Assembly: GCF_037031285.1 (NCBI RefSeq)
Contig: NZ_JAYEZO010000001.1
Location: 434,001-498,000, forward strand
Origin: Halobellus sp. LT62
GTDB taxonomy: Archaea > Halobacteriota > Halobacteria > Halobacteriales > Haloferacaceae
Length of the DNA stretch: 64,000 bases
Reading direction: 5' to 3'
Every line of letters begins with the position of its first letter. The stretch's first letter is position 1. The translations under genes were made by a program, and so were the position numbers. This document shows positions 25,829 to 34,725 of this stretch, piece after piece. The notes under the pieces were generated by a model, which had not been told where the DNA came from, ran no database searches, and saw nothing but the letters and a program-made list of their open reading frames with translations.

Positions 25829-25846
25829 TCTCACGAACTCGATGGT

Positions 25847-26854
25847 ATGGAGACGCTTCTGTTGAACGGGACGGACGTCCACGAGAACGCGTCGATGAAC
25901 GAACTCGTGCCCGCCATCGAGGAGGCGTTCGCCGCGTTCGAGCGCGGCGACGCGCAGATGCCGCCGAAGTCGTACATCGATCTCCCGCAGTACAACGGGG
26001 ACTTCCGATCGATGCCCGCGTATCTCGACGTTCGCGGGAGCGATTCCGCGAGCGAGTGGGACGCCGCGGGCGTCAAGTGGGTTAACGTCCACCCCGACAA
26101 CCCCGAGAAGTACGATCTGCCGACGGTGTTGGGAACGATGATCTACTCCGATCCGGAGACGGCCGTTCCGCTGTCGATTATGGACGGCCGGGAACTGACG
26201 ATGCTCCGAACCGGCGCGGCCGCGGCCGTCGCGACCGATCACCTCGCGGTTCCGGACGCCACCTCGCTCGGCATCGTCGGCGCGGGCGCGCAATCGTACA
26301 CGCAACTCCGCGCGATCGCCGAGGTCCGCGACATCGAGACGGTGGTCATCGCCGATCTCAACGAGGAGCGCGTCGCCGACTTCGTCGACACCTTCGCGGA
26401 CGAGTACGACGTCCGCGCGGGGTCGATCGCCGAGGCCGCCTCCTGTGACGTCCTCTCGACGGTCACCCCGGTCGAATCGCCGATCGTCGCCCGGGATGAC
26501 GTCGGCGAGCACACGCACATCAACGCGATGGGCGCGGACGCCGAAGGGAAACACGAACTGGCGGATGCGATCCTGCTCGATGCGAAACTGGTGATCGACG
26601 ACTACGAGCAGACGACTCATTCCGGCGAGATCAACGTCCCGTGGAGCGAGGGCGTCCTCGACGACGACGACATCTACGGTTCGGTCGGCGAGATCGTCAC
26701 CGGGAAACGACCGGGCCGGACCGAGGAAGACGGAATCTCCGTCTTCGATTCGACCGGCCTCGCGATTCAGGACGTCGCCGCGGCCCACGTCGTCTACGAG
26801 CACGCCACCGAGAAGGGAAACGGATACGCCTTCGACCTGCTCGGCCTGGCGTAG
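25847..26854 (+). CDS. ornithine cyclodeaminase/mu-crystallin family, probable alanine dehydrogenase
   Basis: A 335-residue NAD(P)-binding enzyme of the OCD/mu-crystallin family. Signature segments are MPPKSYIDLP, AGVKWVNVHPDNP, MDGRELTMLRTGAAAAVATDHLA (span) and the Rossmann motif LGIVGAGAQSYTQLRA. In archaea this family includes alanine dehydrogenase (as in Archaeoglobus) and other imine reductases. The substrate is therefore inferred; alanine is the most likely. It is monocistronic. Confidence 0.85.
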   Translation: METLLLNGTDVHENASMNELVPAIEEAFAAFERGDAQMPPKSYIDLPQYNGDFRSMPAYLDVRGSDSASEWDAAGVKWVNVHPDNPEKYDLPTVLGTMIYSDPETAVPLSIMDGRELTMLRTGAAAAVATDHLAVPDATSLGIVGAGAQSYTQLRAIAEVRDIETVVIADLNEERVADFVDTFADEYDVRAGSIAEAASCDVLSTVTPVESPIVARDDVGEHTHINAMGADAEGKHELADAILLDAKLVIDDYEQTTHSGEINVPWSEGVLDDDDIYGSVGEIVTGKRPGRTEEDGISVFDSTGLAIQDVAAAHVVYEHATEKGNGYAFDLLGLA

Positions 26855-26932
26855 GTCGGGTTTCAATCGCGGCCGACTCCCCGCAGTCAGTCGCTCCGGT
26901 AGCTTTTACAGACCGGCCGACGGTGAGCAGGT

Positions 26933-27436
26933 ATGGTCTGGGTACGCGCCGAGTACGCGGGAGCGTTGGCGGTCGTCTCGACGTGGATCGCCGCGCTCGT
27001 CCCGTGGAACATCACCTATTCGACGGGCGTCTCCGGCGGTTCCGTTCTCTTCGTTCGGTTTCCGTTCTTCCAGATACGATACGCCTACGGCGTGCCGACC
27101 GCACGCGGCGTCAGCGTCTCCGACCCCCTCTCGGCGACCGCGTTTCAGGCCGGACAGACGATCCAGGCGGCCTATCAGGTCTGGTCGGTCGGCGCGCTCG
27201 TGCTCGCGCTGGCTGTGGTTTTCTCGTTTCTCTACTACCGCTACGAGGAGCGCGTCGAAGACGGTCCGGTCGACCCGGTTCGGCTGCTCGGTGGACTGCT
27301 CACGCTCACCGGCCTCCTGCTCGCGGCTTCGACGTACCTCCTCGTAACGCGCGGGTTCCCGGGACTTCCCCTGCCGGTCGGCGTCATCCTGCTGTTCGTC
27401 TTCGGCGGCCTGTTGCTGACGGTCGATCGGACGTAG
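26933..27436 (+). CDS. haloarchaeal four-helix membrane protein
   Basis: A 167-residue protein with hydrophobic segments at about residues 7-25, 78-100, 115-133 and 143-163. A polar loop after the first helix contains FVRFPFFQIRYAYGVP. It belongs to a family seen in haloarchaea without known function (possibly DUF7549). It has no enzyme motif. Confidence 0.65.
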   Translation: MVWVRAEYAGALAVVSTWIAALVPWNITYSTGVSGGSVLFVRFPFFQIRYAYGVPTARGVSVSDPLSATAFQAGQTIQAAYQVWSVGALVLALAVVFSFLYYRYEERVEDGPVDPVRLLGGLLTLTGLLLAASTYLLVTRGFPGLPLPVGVILLFVFGGLLLTVDRT

Positions 27437-27562
27437 ACCCGGTCTCTGCGACAACCGGGGTGATCCCAACGAGGGTTTACATACGATCGGGCGGCAAGAC
27501 GCCTCGTGATCTGCTGACCGTCCCGCGTCGGGCCGCGGTTGCTCGGCACATCGACGCGGGTT

Positions 27563-27592
27563 GTCGACGACGGTGGCGTGGACGTCGTCGAC
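27563..27592. terminator. hairpin between convergent genes
   Basis: A 10-bp perfect stem, GTCGACGACG with CGTCGTCGAC, has a 10-nt loop. It lies between the stops of the membrane protein gene and cbiZ, so it could end transcription from both sides. It also contains part of a direct repeat TCGACGCGGGT (27551 and 27588). Confidence 0.45.
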
Positions 27593-27628
27593 GCGGGTGC
27601 CGACTGTTCGCCTTCTGCCGTGACAGCT

Positions 27629-28456
27629 TCAGCGACGCCGTTCGCTCCGTTGGTCGCTGCCGATTTGACTGACGCGGGCCTGCTCGCTCGTCACGACGCC
27701 GTATTCCGCTTCCCCGACCGACGCAGGCGGATCCTCGTCGTCGTAGCGAGAAGCCATTGCCGCCAGTAACGCGTCGCGAACGCAGGCGCGGGCGGCCGAC
27801 CCGACAGCCGTCGCGCTCCCCGAAAACGTCGCCGCCTCACCGTCGGGGTCGCAGCCGACCAGTACGGCGTCCGAGGTCGTCCCCGGGAACCCCGTCTTCG
27901 CGAGTAGCGTCGCCGCTTTCGCCTCGGCGGCGATCGCGACGAGGTTCGCGAGCGCGCCCGGTCCGAGCGACCGGGTCGTCCCGACGACGACGTTGACCGT
28001 CCCGTCGTGTCGTCGGTCGTCGACGCGTTCGCTCGCGTTCGTCACACTCGCCTCGACCGGCGACATCGGGAGCGCCGCCGGATTGTTCACGCCCGCGGTG
28101 ACGACCGCCTCCACGGGGCCGAGTCGCGCGCGTCGAGCGTGTCGCATCGAGACGCCGGTGAGGAGTGCCGGCGCGTCCAGCGTCGCGTCCAACGGCGCGT
28201 CCGCCGAATCGGTACTGACACCGTCGTCGAAACCGGCATCCCGGCGACGACGCGCGACGTACGTCGACACGTCGACGTCGTCCCAGCCCTCGGGAACCGA
28301 GACGAGGAACGCGTGGTCGCCGACCGACGCCCCGCCGTCGTATCCGGTCGAGAGCCACCGCGTTCCCGGTCGGTAAAGCCGACAGACCTCCTCGCGAACG
28401 GTCGTCTCGAAGATCGGCTCTTCCGGCGACTTCGAGAGACCAGATCCGTCGCTCAT
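27629..28456 (-). CDS. cbiZ: adenosylcobinamide amidohydrolase
   Basis: A 275-residue CbiZ, removing the aminopropanol arm of adenosylcobinamide to give adenosylcobyric acid for salvage. Family stretches are RWLSTGYDGG, LLTGVSMRHAR, VTAGVNNPAALP, TVNVVVGTTRSLGPGALANL (span) and FPGTTSDAVLVGC. It is the last gene of the cobalamin operon; its ATG overlaps the stop of the Thr-P decarboxylase by 4 bp. There is no fused CobZ phosphatase domain as in CbiS proteins. Confidence 0.92.
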   Translation of the reverse strand: MSDGSGLSKSPEEPIFETTVREEVCRLYRPGTRWLSTGYDGGASVGDHAFLVSVPEGWDDVDVSTYVARRRRDAGFDDGVSTDSADAPLDATLDAPALLTGVSMRHARRARLGPVEAVVTAGVNNPAALPMSPVEASVTNASERVDDRRHDGTVNVVVGTTRSLGPGALANLVAIAAEAKAATLLAKTGFPGTTSDAVLVGCDPDGEAATFSGSATAVGSAARACVRDALLAAMASRYDDEDPPASVGEAEYGVVTSEQARVSQIGSDQRSERRR

Positions 28457-29460
28457 CGATCCAACAGAGCGTCGAGCAGCAGGTCGTTCTCGTGCGGGCG
28501 GCGCACGGCCACGCGCACGTGCGAGTCCAAACGCGAGAAGGTCCGCGCGTCGCGGATCGCGACTCCACGGCGGCGCGTCCGGTCGAGCACGGCGTCGGCC
28601 GGTTCCTCGCCGACGTCGACGAGCAGGAACGGCGCGTCCGACGGCGCGACGTCGTAGCGCACCGAAAGCGCCTCGCGCATTCGGGCGCGCTCGCTCGCGA
28701 TCCGCTCGCGCGTCCGTTCCACGAACTCCGTCTGCCGGAGGCAGTAGCTCCCGACCGCCGACGCGGGAGTCGACAGTCCCCACGTCGGCCGGGCGGTCCT
28801 GAGTCGATCGCCGAGTTCGCCGGTCGCGACCGCGAAGCCCGCGCGGATTCCGGGCAGGCCGAACATCTTGGTCAGCGAGCGGGCGACGATCGCGCCCGCC
28901 TCGCCGGCGAGGCTCTGCGCGTCGGTGAAGTCGAGGAAGGCCTCGTCGACGACGAGCGCGGTGTCGGCGTCGCGACAGGCGTCCAGAAACGCCCGCAGCT
29001 CGCCCGGATCGGCGAGCCCTCCGGTCGGGTTGTTCGGGGTACAGACGACGGCGGCGGCGTACGCTGTCGGGTCGCGATCGAGCAATCCGTCGTGAGCGAC
29101 GCCGACGGGCTCGCCGCCTTGGAGCCGGATCTCACGGGCGTACTCGCCGAAGCTCGGCTCCGGAACGAGCACGCGGTCGCCCGGGGAAACGGTGACGCCG
29201 AACGCGAGTCGGAGCGCCGCGAGCCCGCCGGCTGTCGGGATCACGTCGTCCGCAGCGCAGTCGACGTAGTCCGCGGCGGCCGACCGGAAACCGTCGAACC
29301 CGTCGGCGTAGCGGGTCGATTCGGCGAGTGCTGCCTCGTATACTCCCGCGATACCCTCGGGACGGATGGGGTTGGTATTCGCGCTGAAGTCGATCACATC
29401 AGCGTCGTCGCTGCCACCGTGAGGGACGCGGTCGACCGCTGTGACGCTGTCAGGATCCAT
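28453..29460 (-). CDS. cobD: L-threonine-O-3-phosphate decarboxylase
   Basis: A 335-residue fold-type I PLP enzyme of the HisC/CobD group. It makes (R)-1-amino-2-propanol phosphate for the nucleotide loop of cobalamin. Motifs are [13 protein letters not shown] at the N-terminus, [22 protein letters not shown], and the PLP Lys in [16 protein letters not shown]. Context separates it from histidinol-phosphate aminotransferase: it overlaps cobT-like (11 bp) and cbiZ (4 bp). Confidence 0.9.
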   Translation of the reverse strand: MDPDSVTAVDRVPHGGSDDADVIDFSANTNPIRPEGIAGVYEAALAESTRYADGFDGFRSAAADYVDCAADDVIPTAGGLAALRLAFGVTVSPGDRVLVPEPSFGEYAREIRLQGGEPVGVAHDGLLDRDPTAYAAAVVCTPNNPTGGLADPGELRAFLDACRDADTALVVDEAFLDFTDAQSLAGEAGAIVARSLTKMFGLPGIRAGFAVATGELGDRLRTARPTWGLSTPASAVGSYCLRQTEFVERTRERIASERARMREALSVRYDVAPSDAPFLLVDVGEEPADAVLDRTRRRGVAIRDARTFSRLDSHVRVAVRRPHENDLLLDALLDR

Positions 29461-30469
29461 CGGCGGTCGTCCCCTCCCGTTCCCCGTCGGTCACCCGGTC
29501 CAGCACCGTCCGGGTCGCTTCGGTCACCTCGCCGAGCCGTCCGGCGTCGTCGGCGAGCGAGAGCGCGCCGCCCATCGCCGCACCCTCCTTGGCGACGCCG
29601 TCGGCGTACGCCGACAGCGGTCCAGCCTCGTCGGCGTCGAAGCCCGGATCCGAGATACGGAGGTCGAGCCCGAGCGCGTCGGCCGCACTCGCTACGTTCG
29701 GAACGTCGCTCGCGAGGTACGTCGTCGTCGCGAGCGTCGCACGACGGGGAACGCCCGCGTGACGGACGAGTGCCGCGACCGCGAGCAGTTGTGTTCCGCC
29801 GCCGAGGACCACTTCGGTCCCGGATTCGAGCGCGCCGGCCGTGAGCCCCGCGGCGACGGCCAACACCGGGTCGCCGACGAACCGGACGGCGAGTTCCGGG
29901 TTGTGAGCGGCCTGACCGGGTTCGATCTCCGACGACGCGAAGGCGGCGTCGACGACGCGCGCCTTCAGGTCGAGCGGGTTCTCCGGCAGCGACGACGACG
30001 TCGATTCGATGGCGTCCTCGCCGAGCGCGCGGAGCGTCGCCATCGCCGTGGTCGTCCCGCCCGGGATCGTCTCGCCGACGACGACGCGGTCCTCCGGCAG
30101 CGAGCGGCCGAACTCTCGAGCGGCCGCGAACGCGCCGGGAGCGGTCTGGACGGGGTCGGATTCGCGGATGTCGCGACCGGGACGCGCGCCCACCGAGACG
30201 GTCGGCGCGCCGGTCGGACGCGCGAGGCCGCCGTCGACGACGGTGACCTCGAAGTCGAGGAGTTCCCGGACGGCGCGCGTCACGACCGCGGGCGTCGGAC
30301 AGCCCGTCGGACTCACCGGCGTCACGGGCGCGCGGACCGTCTCGCCGTACGCGAGGATCTCCGCGTCGGCGCTCGGGGTGTGCAAGAGCAGGTCGCGGGT
30401 GGCTCCCGCGGCGCTGATGCCGTCGATCTCCGCAGTGCGGGTCGTCCCCGCGACGAGGATCACCCGCAC
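29450..30469 (-). CDS. CobT-like nicotinate-nucleotide dimethylbenzimidazole phosphoribosyltransferase
   Basis: A 339-residue protein of the archaeal CobT-like (TIGR00303) family. It probably activates the lower-ligand base to its riboside phosphate. Notable segments are [24 protein letters not shown] (span), [38 protein letters not shown] (span), and [16 protein letters not shown]. Base specificity cannot be told. It overlaps cobY by 10 bp and cobD by 11 bp. Confidence 0.88.
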   Translation of the reverse strand: MRVILVAGTTRTAEIDGISAAGATRDLLLHTPSADAEILAYGETVRAPVTPVSPTGCPTPAVVTRAVRELLDFEVTVVDGGLARPTGAPTVSVGARPGRDIRESDPVQTAPGAFAAAREFGRSLPEDRVVVGETIPGGTTTAMATLRALGEDAIESTSSSLPENPLDLKARVVDAAFASSEIEPGQAAHNPELAVRFVGDPVLAVAAGLTAGALESGTEVVLGGGTQLLAVAALVRHAGVPRRATLATTTYLASDVPNVASAADALGLDLRISDPGFDADEAGPLSAYADGVAKEGAAMGGALSLADDAGRLGEVTEATRTVLDRVTDGEREGTTADGS

Positions 30470-31137
30470 AGCGCCTCCGCGAGCGCCCTGTCTTCGGGTC
30501 GGTTCACGTTGACCGCGAGGCGGGCGTCGTACGTCAACGCCACGGTGTCGTCGTCGCCGGCGACGACGTTCAGCCCGGTCGGCGCGACCCTCTGTCCCCC
30601 GTGCTCGAAGGTCGTCTCGACCGACGCGCCGAGTTGACGCTTCAGCGCGGCGGGGACGCAGACCGTGAGCGACGTCGGTTCGCGTTCGGTCGTCGCGGAC
30701 GACAGTCTCGTGTGCGCCACCGGCGCGCCGACTGCCTGATCGATCGCGTCGTCGACGTGTTCGCGCGCGAGCAGCGGCAGGTCAGCGGGAACGGTGAGCG
30801 CGGGGCGACCGACCGCTTCGAGTGCGGTACTCAGGTCCTCGACGTAGCCGTCTCCGGGGGTCTCGACGACGGAGAGCGACCGCTCCCGCGCGCGCTCGGC
30901 CGTCGCGGGGGCGTGCGGCGAGACGACCGCGTGGATCGTACCCCCAATTACCGCCTCGCGCTGCTGGTTCGTCTCCCCGCGTCCGATTCGACTCGCCGCC
31001 AGCGCATCGACGACGCGGTCGAACATCGGGACGCCGCCGACCTCCACGAGCGGCTTTTCGGCGTCTGTACCGCGCGTCCCGTCTCCGCCGGCGCGGAGCC
31101 GGCTCCCGCGGCCGCCGCACATCACCAGAGCGTCCAT
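30460..31137 (-). CDS. cobY: adenosylcobinamide-phosphate guanylyltransferase
   Basis: A 225-residue archaeal CobY, which replaces bacterial CobU as GTP:AdoCbi-P guanylyltransferase. The NTP-transferase signature [12 protein letters not shown] and [16 protein letters not shown] lie at the N-terminus, followed by [17 protein letters not shown]. An Ala/Gln-rich segment (about residues 55-65) is slightly expanded. The ATG lies inside the end of cobS (16-bp overlap). Confidence 0.92.
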   Translation of the reverse strand: MDALVMCGGRGSRLRAGGDGTRGTDAEKPLVEVGGVPMFDRVVDALAASRIGRGETNQQREAVIGGTIHAVVSPHAPATAERARERSLSVVETPGDGYVEDLSTALEAVGRPALTVPADLPLLAREHVDDAIDQAVGAPVAHTRLSSATTEREPTSLTVCVPAALKRQLGASVETTFEHGGQRVAPTGLNVVAGDDDTVALTYDARLAVNVNRPEDRALAEALCG

Positions 31138-31910
31138 ACGATCACCCCCGCGTGGACGCCCGCGACGCGCCCGAGTTCGTTCGCCGCGCCGAGGACGTCG
31201 CCGTTGATCCCGCCGAGTGCGCCGTCCGCCCATCGGCCGACGAGCCACGCCGCGCCGATCGGCGCGAGGAGCGCGCCGGCCGCAGCGGCGGCGGCGTAGC
31301 CCCCGCCCGCCACCGACGCGACCGCGACAGTCGGGAGGACGGCCACGGCGACCGGAAGCAGCTCACCCGGCGTCGCCGGCTCGGTCAACGCGGATCCGAG
31401 GCCCTCGTGCGCGGCGGTTCGGGTGCAGACGAGCAGCGCGATTCCGGCTTTCGCACCGACCTCTGCAGCGAGCGCGAGCGAGAACGCGACGCGCGGGAGC
31501 GTGCCCGCCAGTCCCAGCGCGCCGAGTCCGAGCGTCACGAACGCGAGCGAGAGCGCCAGCGCGCCGCCGACGCCCGTCTGGGAGTCTTTGAGCACTTCGC
31601 GCCTGCGCGCGGCGTCGACGCCGCCGTGGACCGCGGCCGCGTCGCCGAGATCCGCCAGCCCGTCGGCGTGCGTGACGCCCGTGAGGAGGACCAGAGCCAC
31701 GAGATACAGTGCAGCCGCGCTCGGGGCCGGGATCGGAAGGACCAGCGGCAGCGCCGCGAGCGCGCCGACGACGTAGCCGACGAGCGGAATCGAGACGGGC
31801 GTCCGACGGAACGCGTTCCACGCCGTTTCGTCGCCGCCGACGGGGAGGCGAGTGAGGAACGTCAGCCCTCCCCGGACGGCGGTGAGCGTCGTCGATAGGG
31901 TCAGAACCAT
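31122..31910 (-). CDS. cobS: adenosylcobinamide-GDP ribazoletransferase (cobalamin synthase)
   Basis: A 262-residue polytopic membrane enzyme joining AdoCbi-GDP with alpha-ribazole (phosphate). Family markers are LTFLTRLPVG, THADGLADLGDA (the Asp-rich active site), KDSQTGVGGALAL and GGINGDVLGAANEL. About six hydrophobic segments are visible. The start overlaps cbiB by 10 bp. Confidence 0.94.
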   Translation of the reverse strand: MVLTLSTTLTAVRGGLTFLTRLPVGGDETAWNAFRRTPVSIPLVGYVVGALAALPLVLPIPAPSAAALYLVALVLLTGVTHADGLADLGDAAAVHGGVDAARRREVLKDSQTGVGGALALSLAFVTLGLGALGLAGTLPRVAFSLALAAEVGAKAGIALLVCTRTAAHEGLGSALTEPATPGELLPVAVAVLPTVAVASVAGGGYAAAAAAGALLAPIGAAWLVGRWADGALGGINGDVLGAANELGRVAGVHAGVIVWTLW

Positions 31911-32911
31911 ACTATCACTCCCACGAGCGCGAACGCGAGCGCCCCGGCGCGTCGCGTGAGTCGAACCGCTCGAGTCGCGCTTGCGACGTCCGGAAGCGGG
32001 GCGGCGTCGCCGCGCGCGGTCCTCGCACCCGACGCGCTCGGATCGAGATTGTACGCCCCCGGCTTGTGCAACCGCGCCGGAAGCACGACGGCCATCGTCG
32101 CCATCGGCCAGCCGGAGTTCGGCGACGACGGCCGGCGGGCGAGTGCTCGGACGTCGGTCCGCAGCGCAGCGTCGGGAGCCCCCGCCGCGACCGCGAGCAG
32201 CGCCGCCGAGAGCCGCGCCGGGAGCCACATCACGAGATCGTCGAGTCGCGCCGGAGCCCAGCCGATCGGCTTCGAGCGGTAGCCGAGCATCGAGTCCAGC
32301 GTGTTGACCGCTTTCACCCACGCGGCCGCCGCCGCGCCCGCGACGAGCGGGAGCGCGGCCGTCGGTTCGATCGCCACCGAGAGTCCGAACGCGCTGACGG
32401 CCGCCGCGGCGACCGCGAACGCGACGAGCGGGGCGACGAGCCCGTCGGCGAGGTTCTCCGCGAGGCTCTCCACCGCGGCGGACCGAAGGTGCGGCGCGTC
32501 CAACGAGGCGGCGTCGCGTCCCGCCAACGCCGGGAGAGCGGCGCGGGCGGCGTCGATATCGGCGTCGCTCTCGTCGATCACCGCCCGCGCGCTGTCGAGC
32601 AACAGCCGCAGGCTCGTCGTCGAGAAGAGCACGCCAGCGGCCAGCGTCGCGCCGATCCACGGGTCGATCGCCGATCCGATCCAGACCAGCGCCACGGCGA
32701 CGGCCGCGAACCCGAGCGGGAGCGCGAGCACGAGGAGGACGCCCGCGACGCGGGGGTACCATCCACTGGAGACAGCCGCTTGGGTGTCGACCGCACGCTC
32801 GGCCCACGCGACCACGCGGCCCAACAGCGCGACCGGATGAATCCGGGTCGGCGGCTCCGCGCTCAGGGCGTCGAGTACAGCCGCGAGCGCGACGGCGACC
32901 GTCGCCGTCAC
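31901..32911 (-). CDS. cbiB: adenosylcobinamide-phosphate synthase
   Basis: A 336-residue membrane protein (CbiB/CobD type), attaching aminopropanol phosphate to adenosylcobyric acid. Markers are EPPTRIHPVALLGRVVAWAE (span), DAPHLRSAAVESLAENLADG (span), VNTLDSMLGYRS and NSGWPMATMA. The start was chosen as GTG at 32911 because it overlaps the stop of the upstream HAD gene (GTGA). A GTG two codons earlier (32917) is possible. Confidence 0.92.
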   Translation of the reverse strand: MTATVAVALAAVLDALSAEPPTRIHPVALLGRVVAWAERAVDTQAAVSSGWYPRVAGVLLVLALPLGFAAVAVALVWIGSAIDPWIGATLAAGVLFSTTSLRLLLDSARAVIDESDADIDAARAALPALAGRDAASLDAPHLRSAAVESLAENLADGLVAPLVAFAVAAAAVSAFGLSVAIEPTAALPLVAGAAAAAWVKAVNTLDSMLGYRSKPIGWAPARLDDLVMWLPARLSAALLAVAAGAPDAALRTDVRALARRPSSPNSGWPMATMAVVLPARLHKPGAYNLDPSASGARTARGDAAPLPDVASATRAVRLTRRAGALAFALVGVIVWF

Positions 32912-33555
32912 CGGCACGAGGAACGCCTCCCGAGGCCGCCGTCTCGAAACCGCGCCGCGATCGCGGGCAGGTCGTCTTCGGTGACGTCGACGAACGTTCC
33001 GCCGATCTCGCGCACTCCGCCGTCGGACGCCTCGTCGTCGCCGACGTAGACGAGCGTGTCGGGACGAACGCCGAGCGACTCGGCGATCGTCTCGAACGCC
33101 TTCCGGTGCGGTTTGCGCCACCCGCAGCCGACGCTCGTCACGATCGCGTCGAAGTCAGCCCGTTCGAGTTCCGAACGGATCAGCGTCCGCGAGACGAGCT
33201 CCGGCACCGAACAGTTCGAGAGGAGTCCGACCGGACCGCACGCCGACGCGGCTTCGACGGCCTCGAGCGCGCCTGCACGCGTTTCGACGTCCGGATCGAA
33301 TGCCGCGACCACCGCGCGGCGGGCGGCGTTGTTCGGCGCGTCGACCCCGCGAGAACGAAGCGCGGCGGCGACGTGTGCGGGGAGCGGGACTTCGGCACCG
33401 CTCGGGGCGTCGATGTGTCGCTCCGCGTACGCTGTTGCCCAGTCGTTCGGAACGGGGACGTCGCGAGCGCGGAGTTCTGCGGCGACCGCCGCTGCGGGGT
33501 CGTCCGGCGCATCGACTGCGACGAGCGTGCCGAAGAGGTCGAACGTGACTGCCAC
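32908..33555 (-). CDS. HAD-superfamily hydrolase, first gene of the cobalamin operon
   Basis: A 215-residue HAD phosphatase. Motif I is TFDLFGTLVAVD (nucleophile Asp followed by Leu-Phe-Gly-Thr; the second Asp of DxD is replaced by Phe-Gly as in some dehalogenase-like members). Motif II is LLSNCSV, the motif III Lys is in GWRKPHRKAF, and motif IV is YVGDDEASD. It begins with GTG. Its position as operon leader, with a 4-bp overlap to cbiB, makes it a candidate for the missing alpha-ribazole-phosphate or cobalamin-phosphate phosphatase. That role is inferred. Confidence 0.85.
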   Translation of the reverse strand: MAVTFDLFGTLVAVDAPDDPAAAVAAELRARDVPVPNDWATAYAERHIDAPSGAEVPLPAHVAAALRSRGVDAPNNAARRAVVAAFDPDVETRAGALEAVEAASACGPVGLLSNCSVPELVSRTLIRSELERADFDAIVTSVGCGWRKPHRKAFETIAESLGVRPDTLVYVGDDEASDGGVREIGGTFVDVTEDDLPAIAARFRDGGLGRRSSCR

Positions 33556-33644
33556 TACAGTTGGAACGGTGAAAATCGACTTGAATTTGCCGGAGCGACC
33601 GCAGCCGTGAGACGAGACGGCTGACAGCCGTCAGACACGAAGGA

Positions 33645-33656
33645 AGATTCAAATAC
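33645..33656 (+). promoter_or_regulatory. TATA-like element of cdrL
   Basis: The AT-rich ATTCAAATACT is centred about 26 bp before the ATG at 33678, supporting that start over the in-frame ATG at 33669. Confidence 0.4.
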
Positions 33657-33677
33657 TGGCTCGCATATATGCAACCG

Positions 33678-34331
33678 ATGAGTAAGATCACGTTCCGTGC
33701 CGACGACGACCTCGTCGAGCGGTTGGAGGCGCTCGACACCTCCAAGAGCGAGGCGATGCGCGACGCGCTGCGCATATACCTCGACGGCGCGGACCGTGAC
33801 ATCGACCGACAGAGCCGGACGGACGAGGGTAGCCACGACGCCGAGCGGGGCGCTCCCGCGGACGAGGAGAGCGGTTCCGTTGACGAGTTCATCCGCGAGC
33901 GGGTCGACGAGCTCGTCGCCGACCGCCTCGACGACCTGATCGCCGGCCATCTCCCGCCAGAGCGTCCGGCCCGCGATTTCAACGTCAACGTGCAACTCGA
34001 CGGCGTACGAGCGGCCCACTCTGTGCCAGCCGAGGTGTCGGCCCGGGAGGCGTCGACCAACGAAGCGTCGGCCACTGAGGCGGCTGGACGGTCGACGGGA
34101 CCCGAGGAACGTAAGACACAGACGGATGAGGTGTCACAGGACGCCGGCTCGAAACCCTGTGAGAAGTGCGGAGAAAACGTCAGTGCCGATCACGTTTACT
34201 GCCCGAATTGTGGAGAGAAAGCGTCTCACCGGGTGTTCTGCGAGTGCGGTGACGAACTCAGATCCGACTGGGCGTTCTGCCCCGGCTGCGGCCGTCGGAC
34301 ATCCGCTGCAGACGTGCTCGAACGCTCGTAA
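33678..34331 (+). CDS. cdrL: CdrL-like RHH transcription factor with double zinc ribbon
   Basis: A 217-residue protein. The N-terminal ribbon-helix-helix (residues 1-40) reads [19 protein letters not shown] then [14 protein letters not shown]. An acidic linker follows, with a helical segment [16 protein letters not shown]. The C-terminus holds [19 protein letters not shown] and [18 protein letters not shown], a paired zinc ribbon. In Halobacterium the long RHH protein CdrL lies next to cdrS-ftsZ2 and regulates it. The same arrangement here supports the name. Confidence 0.85.
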   Translation: MSKITFRADDDLVERLEALDTSKSEAMRDALRIYLDGADRDIDRQSRTDEGSHDAERGAPADEESGSVDEFIRERVDELVADRLDDLIAGHLPPERPARDFNVNVQLDGVRAAHSVPAEVSAREASTNEASATEAAGRSTGPEERKTQTDEVSQDAGSKPCEKCGENVSADHVYCPNCGEKASHRVFCECGDELRSDWAFCPGCGRRTSAADVLERS

Positions 34332-34372
34332 ACGCACGCTTGATCGACGTATACGCCGATCCCCCGACTCGT

Positions 34373-34528
34373 GTCTTACAATCGGCGTTACATTTATAAG
34401 GTGTCGCTCTGTGGTAACTGCCGCGTAAGACGGTCGTCTTACAGCCCGCTCCGGGACCGGGAAACGCCCCGCTGTCTCCCGATTTCGGGCGTGTATGACG
34501 TTCGCACGGGGTGTGCGCGCCGTCTTAC
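34373..34528 (+). promoter_or_regulatory. cdrS-ftsZ2 promoter region with GTCTTAC operator-like array
   Basis: A TATA-like ACATTTATAAG lies at 34390-34400. GTCTTAC occurs at 34373, 34436 and 34522 and its complement GTAAGAC at 34425. The middle pair forms an 18-bp inverted repeat with a 4-bp spacer (34425-34442), sitting where transcription would start. GTTAC (34387-34391) and GTAAC (34414-34418) also flank the TATA box symmetrically. If this TATA is used, the cdrS leader is about 120 nt. Confidence 0.5.
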
Positions 34529-34542
34529 CGGGGGAATGCAAC

Positions 34543-34722
34543 ATGGAACGTGTGACACTACGGATTCCGAAACAGCAGATCGAGGAGGTTGAACAGATGG
34601 TCGAGACCGGGGAGTTTCCGAATCGCTCGGAGGCGATTCGGTCGGCTGTTCGCGAGATGATCAACGAACAGCAGGCCGACGGACGCGAGTCGCCGACCAA
34701 ACACACGTGGGCCAAGGTGTAA
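34543..34722 (+). CDS. cdrS: CdrS ribbon-helix-helix cell-division regulator
   Basis: A 59-residue stand-alone RHH protein: [20 protein letters not shown], then [20 protein letters not shown]. In Halobacterium salinarum and Haloferax, CdrS is cotranscribed with ftsZ2 and controls cell division. Here ftsZ2 begins 3 bp after the cdrS stop. The in-frame upstream ATG (34495) would add an Arg-rich stretch not seen in the family. Confidence 0.93.
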   Translation: MERVTLRIPKQQIEEVEQMVETGEFPNRSEAIRSAVREMINEQQADGRESPTKHTWAKV

Positions 34723-34725
34723 TCA

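Larger units (their letters stand above)
25481..25846. other. intergenic region between thermosome and alanine dehydrogenase-like genes
   Basis: There are 366 bp with no credible ORF. It contains a nested hairpin just after the thermosome stop and an AT-rich double-promoter segment from about 25750 to 25830. Confidence 0.6.

Noticed and set aside
30009-30512. plus-strand ORFs within the cobalamin operon
   Set aside because: They are antisense shadows of cobT-like and cobY, with no homology signals.
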